Assembly (NCBI GenBank): GCA_016929985.1 | Contig: JAFGIH010000641.1 | Location: 1 to 10,102, forward strand | Reading direction: 5' to 3' | Source of the DNA: Thermoleophilia bacterium | GTDB lineage: Bacteria > Actinomycetota > Thermoleophilia > RBG-16-64-13 | Length of the DNA: 10,102 nt | Part shown: positions 6,232 through 10,102 of the stretch, piece by piece | Layout: each line of letters opens with the position of its first letter | Numbering within the stretch: the stretch's first letter is position 1 | Position numbers and translations under genes: made by a program | Notes under the pieces: generated by a model | The model's database searches: none | Seen by the model: the letters and a program-made list of their open reading frames with translations, nothing else | Told to the model about the DNA's origin: nothing

Positions 6232-8103
6232 TCAGTCGGTGGCGCCTGCCGGGTCGATAGCGGTAGGGATCGTGTCGTCCGTTGCTCCGGGTACAGCGGT
6301 GGTAGTGGTGGCGGGAGTCGCGCCCACCTGCACGACCCTCGAGATCATCTTGAAATCGCTGACGAAGACCTCCGGACCATTGTGCAACACGGTGCCGTCA
6401 GGCATGGTGACCTTGCGGGTGACCTTACACGACCTTGCATCCTGGCCCGCCCTCTCGATATAGGTCACACCGGGCTTGAGCGACGAGACGGCATATCTTT
6501 CTACGCGGCTCTTCTCACCGAATGTCCACCCACTCCAAGACCACTCCACCTCTCTGCCGTCATCCGTGCCGTAGATGTTGAAGACGGTGGTGATCCCGTT
6601 CGACCAGCCATGCACCCAGATGTAGTGATCGGTGTCGTTCTTGAACCGCAGATTCTTGCCGCCATCGGTGACCGTGGCATCACGGCCCGGGGGATAGTGA
6701 TCGATGTAGAGCGAGTGGTTATGACGCTCTATGATCTCCAAACCGGCCTCGAACACAGCGTTGAACACAGTCGTCGAAACCTGGCAGATCCCGCCTCCCA
6801 GGACGTCCTCGAGGTTCCCCTTGCCGATGATGCCCGGAGCCAGCGCGAACCCACGCTCTTCAGTGCGTGGACCGATCTGTTTGTCGAAGTTGTAGACCTC
6901 CCCCGGCGCAAGGATCTTGTCGGCGTACTGGGTGGTCATCCGCACGTTCTGTTGGCGCTCGGGAGGGCAATCGTAGACCGTTGTGTAACCCGCGAGCTTG
7001 GTGTGTATGCCCATGGCCTCGGCCTTCTTTGCCGTGAGCTCGGGCTCGACATCGACCACCACCACCTTCGCTGTGCGCTCCCCGGGCTTCATCGCAGCAG
7101 CGGTCAGAGCTTCAAGGGTCGCCTCTCTGTCGAGAGCCCGCCCCATCTCCCCGGGCTCAGCCCAGGCGATCTGCCCGTTGCTTTTGAACGTGGCGTTCAC
7201 CGGCTGCTTGTACACCCTGCTGGCGATCTCGTCCAGCAGAGGGGCCATCTTCGACGACGAGAACACCGGCGCCAGCACGGAGACACCGCCGTCAGGCTTC
7301 GACTCCACGTCGAGATAGGCGACTATGTCGTCAGGGTTCAAGACCCAGGAACGCTCCCCAAGGGTAAGCTTGATGGGGCCGCTGACCATGATCTCGGCAT
7401 CCTTGACCAATTCCTCGTTGCCGAAGCCCAGGGCCGGGGGCTCCTCGATGACCATGGGGATGCCGGTATCCACGGTACTCGGCGAGAGCAGGAAACCGGC
7501 CAACTGCTCGCGCAGCACATCGCGATCGACCACACTCCCTTTCCGCCCCGCCACCACCCTCACATTGCCGTCGTCGAAATCCAGCCCGACGGGTACGGCA
7601 GGAATGTCGAAGGTCTTGGCTATCTCGGCCACCAGAGCGTCCATCTTGAAGTCGTTCACAAGCCCTTTGAGGGGGATGTCGACGGGCCTGAACAACAACT
7701 TGAACCGCCGGCCCAGATCTGTGACGAAGTTGCTCTCGCGGGTCACGGCCATGGCGGCCTCGACAGCGCTGCCGATATTGGGCCTCACCCCCGCTCTGCC
7801 AAGTATGAACTCGAAGGTGCGGCCTGCCGCCCCCACAAGCGCCACCGACGACGACTGCGCCCTGGCGACGTGGGAGGTCAGGGCGAGGGTCGCTTCGTCC
7901 TCGGTGAGCCCACCAAGATCCACTCCCGCGACTCTTACTCCGGCATGGATCTTGTCGTGGTAGAGGGCCGTGTCGATGACAACGGCCAGACCGAAGGCGA
8001 CAACCAGCGCCGCGATCACCAGCGCCACCCAACGTCTCAACCGGCCACGCCGGCGAGACCTTGTAGCCGGACCATCCCCCAAGTAAGGCCTTTTGCGTCC
8101 CAA
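6232..8103 (-). CDS. Membrane-anchored VanW / peptidoglycan-binding family protein
   Basis: A 623-residue protein with a short basic cytoplasmic N-terminus (RSRRRGRLRR, 15-24), one transmembrane anchor (about 25-44) and a large extracytoplasmic part. Residues 55-180 and 235-355 resemble two copies of the PG_binding_4 domain that usually precedes VanW. Residues 370-505 are the VanW domain, with its hallmark stretches: an N-terminal RMTTQYADKILAPGEVYNFD, then GGGICQVSTTVFNAV (436-450) and ERHNHSLYIDHYPPGRDATV (459-478). Residues 530-595 look like a G5-type beta domain, and the tail is Thr/Ala/Pro-rich. VanW proteins occur with vancomycin resistance in some species, but most homologues are cell-envelope proteins of unknown biochemical role; no resistance claim is made. 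The reading frame opens at TTG 8103, but GGAGGAG (8104-8110) abuts that codon. TTG 8082, with AAAAGG 6 nt before it, is the alternative and removes seven residues. The PhzF remnant lies 26 nt upstream. Confidence 0.9.
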   Translation of the reverse strand: MGRKRPYLGDGPATRSRRRGRLRRWVALVIAALVVAFGLAVVIDTALYHDKIHAGVRVAGVDLGGLTEDEATLALTSHVARAQSSSVALVGAAGRTFEFILGRAGVRPNIGSAVEAAMAVTRESNFVTDLGRRFKLLFRPVDIPLKGLVNDFKMDALVAEIAKTFDIPAVPVGLDFDDGNVRVVAGRKGSVVDRDVLREQLAGFLLSPSTVDTGIPMVIEEPPALGFGNEELVKDAEIMVSGPIKLTLGERSWVLNPDDIVAYLDVESKPDGGVSVLAPVFSSSKMAPLLDEIASRVYKQPVNATFKSNGQIAWAEPGEMGRALDREATLEALTAAAMKPGERTAKVVVVDVEPELTAKKAEAMGIHTKLAGYTTVYDCPPERQQNVRMTTQYADKILAPGEVYNFDKQIGPRTEERGFALAPGIIGKGNLEDVLGGGICQVSTTVFNAVFEAGLEIIERHNHSLYIDHYPPGRDATVTDGGKNLRFKNDTDHYIWVHGWSNGITTVFNIYGTDDGREVEWSWSGWTFGEKSRVERYAVSSLKPGVTYIERAGQDARSCKVTRKVTMPDGTVLHNGPEVFVSDFKMISRVVQVGATPATTTTAVPGATDDTIPTAIDPAGATD

Positions 8104-8129
8104 CTCCTCCGGACCCCCGGCCTATGCGA

Positions 8130-8243
8130 TCAAATCGCCGGACAGCACGGTGACGGCGCGAACGGCAGCAAACACACCCCCGCCGGGTTCCCGGCGAACG
8201 GACCCTCGGTGAACGCAGCAACATGAAACAGCCTGACGGCCAA
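8130..8243 (-). pseudogene. 5' remnant of a PhzF-family (PhzC/PhzF) gene
   Basis: A 37-codon frame begins with TTG at 8243, preceded by GAGGAG (8250-8255) with an ideal 6-nt spacing. The first 26 residues, MAVRLFHVAAFTEGPFAGNP then AGVCLL, match the very characteristic N-terminus of the PhzF family (diaminopimelate epimerase-like fold, normally about 260-300 residues): R-L-F-x-V-x-A-F-T-x-x-P-F-A-G-N-P-A-x-V. After this the frame continues with the unrelated sequence PFAPSPCCPAI and stops, and I found no continuation in the other frames. The simplest reading is that most of a phzF-like gene was deleted and its 5' end left 26 nt upstream of the VanW gene. A functional short peptide or leader is possible but less likely. 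Recognition of the motif is by eye. Confidence 0.7.
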
Positions 8244-8278
8244 GACCCGCTCCTCAGGTCGTAGTCTCGCAAGCGCAC

Positions 8279-8284
8279 ATGATA
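8279..8284 (-). promoter_or_regulatory. Candidate -10 element for the PhzF remnant/VanW transcript
   Basis: On the minus strand TATCAT (5 of 6 matches to TATAAT) lies 35 nt upstream of the TTG at 8243. No good -35 hexamer is seen at 16-18 nt spacing. If used, the VanW gene would be transcribed from the promoter of the lost phzF-like gene. Confidence 0.3.
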
Positions 8285-8345
8285 CAGGGCGCGTCCATCT
8301 CTCGTGCCCGCCCCACCTCGCCGGTGCAGCCGCGCACGAATGTAC

Positions 8346-8351
8346 TAGACT
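8346..8351 (+). promoter_or_regulatory. Candidate -10 element for the 8383 membrane-protein gene
   Basis: TAGACT lies 31 nt upstream of the ATG at 8383. This hexamer is a common form of the -10 element in actinobacterial promoters. The expected -35 position (8323-8328, GGTGCA) is poor. It shares a 139-nt divergent intergenic region with the candidate minus-strand -10 at 8279-8284. Confidence 0.3.
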
Positions 8352-8382
8352 GGTCACACAGGGTGCACTCACACAGAGAAAG

Positions 8383-9075
8383 ATGACCATGACGGACCAT
8401 CCACCACCCGGACTGCCGGAAGGCTGGTCATATGACCCAACGCCCGCGTCTGGGTCCGCTGACGACAGCAGGCCAACAAGTCGAAACAGGAATAGGACCT
8501 GGATCGCGGCAACCATTGCTCTGCTGGCGGTCGCCATCACCTGCATCCTCGTGTTCGTGGTCTTCCACGACAACATCTTCGATGGGGCCGCCACGATAGC
8601 CACCAGCTCGGAGACCACGGCCTCCACGACCATGAGCACTGGGGCCGGCGGCGTCACCCCCGCAACCACCGCAACGCCGGGCGCCGTCCCCGCCGCCCCC
8701 GAGCAGGTGGTACGCACCTTTTTCACTGCCGTGGAAAACGAGGATCCGGACGCCCTGTTGGCTCTGCTCGACCCGGCGGCCGCGGACACGATCTTTGCCG
8801 GCGAGGCGGCCGACGAGATGAAGGATGTGTTCTTCGCCAAGATGTTCGATTACGGGTCGGTCGAGTTCTCCGACGTCGTGCTCAGCACGCGGATGATCGG
8901 TGAGACTGCTGCGACGGTCACCGTTGTCTCGGGGACGGTCTCCATGACCAGCGCTGATGGAGCCAAGAACACCCGGGACATCTCCGATGCCGGAAGCCCA
9001 GTGGAGCTAGAGGTCAACCTACGCGATGGAGAGTGGTATCTGAACCCACTCTCCATGCTCGGTAGCGTGTTCTAG
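8383..9075 (+). CDS. Single-pass membrane protein with NTF2/DUF4878-like extracytoplasmic domain
   Basis: A 230-residue protein of unknown specific function. Residues 1-38 are cytoplasmic, polar and Pro-rich, with a PGLPEGWSYDP motif (9-19) that resembles the P-x-GW-(Y)-x-DP motif found at the N-terminus of many actinobacterial membrane proteins. Residues 40-61 form one hydrophobic segment. Residues 69-104 are a Thr/Ala/Ser/Gly-rich linker. Residues 105-230 start with APEQVVRTFFTAVENEDPDA, the usual opening of NTF2-like/DUF4878-type domains, and end with a DGEWYLNP strand typical of that fold. It is probably exported and anchored, with the small domain outside. The ATG at 8383 is followed by a second at 8389. 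AGAGAAAG (8375-8382) is only a weak binding site and suits the second slightly better. The stop shares CTAG with the stop of the convergent ABC ATPase. Confidence 0.8.
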   Translation: MTMTDHPPPGLPEGWSYDPTPASGSADDSRPTSRNRNRTWIAATIALLAVAITCILVFVVFHDNIFDGAATIATSSETTASTTMSTGAGGVTPATTATPGAVPAAPEQVVRTFFTAVENEDPDALLALLDPAAADTIFAGEAADEMKDVFFAKMFDYGSVEFSDVVLSTRMIGETAATVTVVSGTVSMTSADGAKNTRDISDAGSPVELEVNLRDGEWYLNPLSMLGSVF

Positions 9076-9878
9076 CTGTGATGCCCGTTGCCGCGGTCTA
9101 CATTACTGCGGTCACCGTTCCCGTTGGTCACCCGACCGTCCAGCATGTGGAATACACGGTCGCAGGTGGCCGCCACCTTGGGATCGTGAGTGACGAGAAC
9201 GAAGGTGGTGCCGGTGGCTTCATTGATCTCGTGCATCATCTCCACTATCTCCGTCGAACTCGCCGAATCCAGGTTGCCGGTCGGCTCGTCGCCGAAGATG
9301 ACCTTGGGGCCGTTGACCAGTGCCCGAGCGATGGCCACCCTCTGCTGCTGCCCACCGGAGAGTTCCGTAGGCTTGTGGCCGGCCCGTTCGGCCAGACCCA
9401 CCTGGGCGAGCGCCACCTGAGCCGCGCCGCGGGCCTCACGCCTCCCCTTGCCCGCGTACTCTGCCGCCAGCATGACGTTCTCCATGGCGGTAAGACTCGG
9501 TACCAGGTTGAAGGTCTGAAAGATGAAGCCCACCTCACTCCTGCGAAGCTGGGCCAATTGGCGCCTGCCGAGATTGTCTACGCGGCGCCCATCGAGCCAC
9601 ACCTCCCCCGAGTCGGCCGAGTCGAGGCACCCTAGGATGTGCACCAGTGTAGACTTGCCGGACCCTGAGGGCCCCATGACCGCCACCATCTCCCCCTTGT
9701 AGATCTCCACAGAGGCGTTGCGGACGGCGTCAACGTAGTTATCCGCGGTCATGACGTAGCGCTTGCTGACCCCTCTGCTCCGGACTATCGGCTCAGTCAT
9801 ACGAGAGGCGGCCCATGAGGCTTCTATGTCGGCAGGACTGGTCGAGAGAGCGTCCAGGATATCTGCGGTGTTTTGCAT
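9072..9878 (-). CDS. ABC transporter ATP-binding protein, MacB/LolD type
   Basis: A 268-residue ATPase with all motifs: Walker [10 protein letters not shown] (69-77), Q-loop Q121 in [16 protein letters not shown], signature LSGGQQQR (173-180), Walker B VIFGDEP (193-199) and switch H231 in VTHDP. The FNLVPSLTA and GNLDS stretches place it in the LolD/MacB family, whose members couple ATP hydrolysis to mechanotransmission by FtsX-type permeases rather than to ordinary substrate passage. The substrate is unknown. The ATG at 9878 has AAGGAG (9885-9890) with 6-nt spacing. An internal Met27 would give the usual family N-terminus but lacks a binding site, so about 26 extra N-terminal residues appear real. 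The C-terminus carries an Asn/Gly/Asp-rich tail (252-268). It lies 30 nt downstream of the permease gene in the same operon. Confidence 0.95.
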   Translation of the reverse strand: MQNTADILDALSTSPADIEASWAASRMTEPIVRSRGVSKRYVMTADNYVDAVRNASVEIYKGEMVAVMGPSGSGKSTLVHILGCLDSADSGEVWLDGRRVDNLGRRQLAQLRRSEVGFIFQTFNLVPSLTAMENVMLAAEYAGKGRREARGAAQVALAQVGLAERAGHKPTELSGGQQQRVAIARALVNGPKVIFGDEPTGNLDSASSTEIVEMMHEINEATGTTFVLVTHDPKVAATCDRVFHMLDGRVTNGNGDRSNVDRGNGHHS

Positions 9879-9908
9879 CGTTTTCTCCTTGTTCCCGGCG
9901 TAGTGCCG

Positions 9909-10102
9909 TTATTCGTACCGAAGGGCGAGGACCGGCTGCAACCGGGCCGCGTGCAACGAGGGATAGAGTCCGCTCACCAAGCCGAGGCAGATGGCGAAGA
10001 GCACAGAGCCGATCGCGAGCCGGGGAGAGATGAGAAAGAGATCGAGGTTGCGGGACTCGAGCAGCTTGTCGGCCACGGTGGCCGCTACCCAGCCCAGGAA
10101 CA
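9909..10102 (-). CDS. FtsX/MacB-type ABC permease, C-terminus (partial)
   Basis: Only the last 63 codons are in the window, and the 5' part lies beyond the right edge. The visible part has a hydrophobic segment with the sequence AIGSVLFAICLGLVSGLYPS. It is followed by the family's standard end, AARLQPVLALRYE, which matches the A-x-x-x-P-x-x-ALRYE close of MacB/FtsX-family permeases. An earlier stretch, FLGWVAATVADKLLESRNLD, is consistent with the loop between the last two membrane segments. The TAA stop is 30 nt before the start of the ATPase gene, so permease and ATPase form one operon and presumably one transporter. Confidence 0.88.
   Translation of the reverse strand, partial: FLGWVAATVADKLLESRNLDLFLISPRLAIGSVLFAICLGLVSGLYPSLHAARLQPVLALRYE

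Noticed and set aside
6232..8103. Calling the VanW protein a vancomycin-resistance determinant
   Set aside because: No vanA/B ligase, vanH, vanX or vanRS genes are nearby, and most VanW-domain proteins are general envelope proteins.
6382..8226. A 614-codon + strand open frame opposite the VanW gene
   Set aside because: The minus strand of the same region encodes a complete membrane-anchored VanW protein with hallmark motifs. The + frame is a high-GC antisense shadow of mixed His/Arg/Asp composition with no domain.
8130..8840. A 236-codon minus-strand frame ending in the PhzF-like sequence
   Set aside because: Only the last 37 codons, from TTG 8243 with its own binding site, look like a real protein. 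The rest is antisense to the NTF2-like gene.

Overview
The window looks like chromosomal DNA from a high-GC, anaerobic bacterium, most likely an Actinomycetota lineage of the Coriobacteriia/OPB41/Geothermincolia kind. The reasons are frequent GTG and TTG starts with strong purine-rich ribosome binding sites, a long membrane-anchored VanW protein, and an [FeFe]-hydrogenase-type sensor. The lineage is an inference from gene content; there is no rRNA or other phylogenetic marker here.

Left and centre (213-6200, + strand) form one functional block. It consists of a stand-alone receiver; a sensory [FeFe]-hydrogenase fused directly to a histidine kinase; a cytoplasmic receiver-histidine kinase of inverted domain order; a second stand-alone receiver; and a NuoE-NuoF fusion (NADH-oxidising diaphorase). 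The first three genes are tightly packed (1-nt overlap, then a 13-nt gap). A 124-nt gap precedes the last two, which overlap by 7 nt. A perfect 17-bp hairpin follows the last gene. I read the block as a soluble H2/redox-sensing phosphorelay with its own NAD(H)-linked electron-transfer protein. No catalytic hydrogenase and no DNA-binding or enzymatic output domain is present, so the target of the signal is not visible. Upstream (1-212) are a possible divergent gene running off the left edge and a CAATG-N4-CATTG inverted repeat that could be an operator.

The next section (6232-8243, - strand) holds a 623-residue membrane-anchored VanW/peptidoglycan-binding protein. Immediately upstream of it is the first ~27 codons of a PhzF-family gene, with its ribosome binding site intact but the rest of the gene missing. 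This looks like a deletion scar.

The right end has a + strand gene for a single-pass membrane protein with a Thr/Ala/Gly-rich linker and an NTF2/DUF4878-like extracytoplasmic domain (8383-9075). It is convergent, through a shared CTAG, with a - strand MacB/LolD-type ABC ATPase (9072-9878). The ATPase is preceded in its operon by the C-terminus of a FtsX/MacB-type permease that runs off the right edge.

No tRNA, rRNA, CRISPR array, insertion sequence or integrase was seen. No gene-free stretch exceeds 300 bases.
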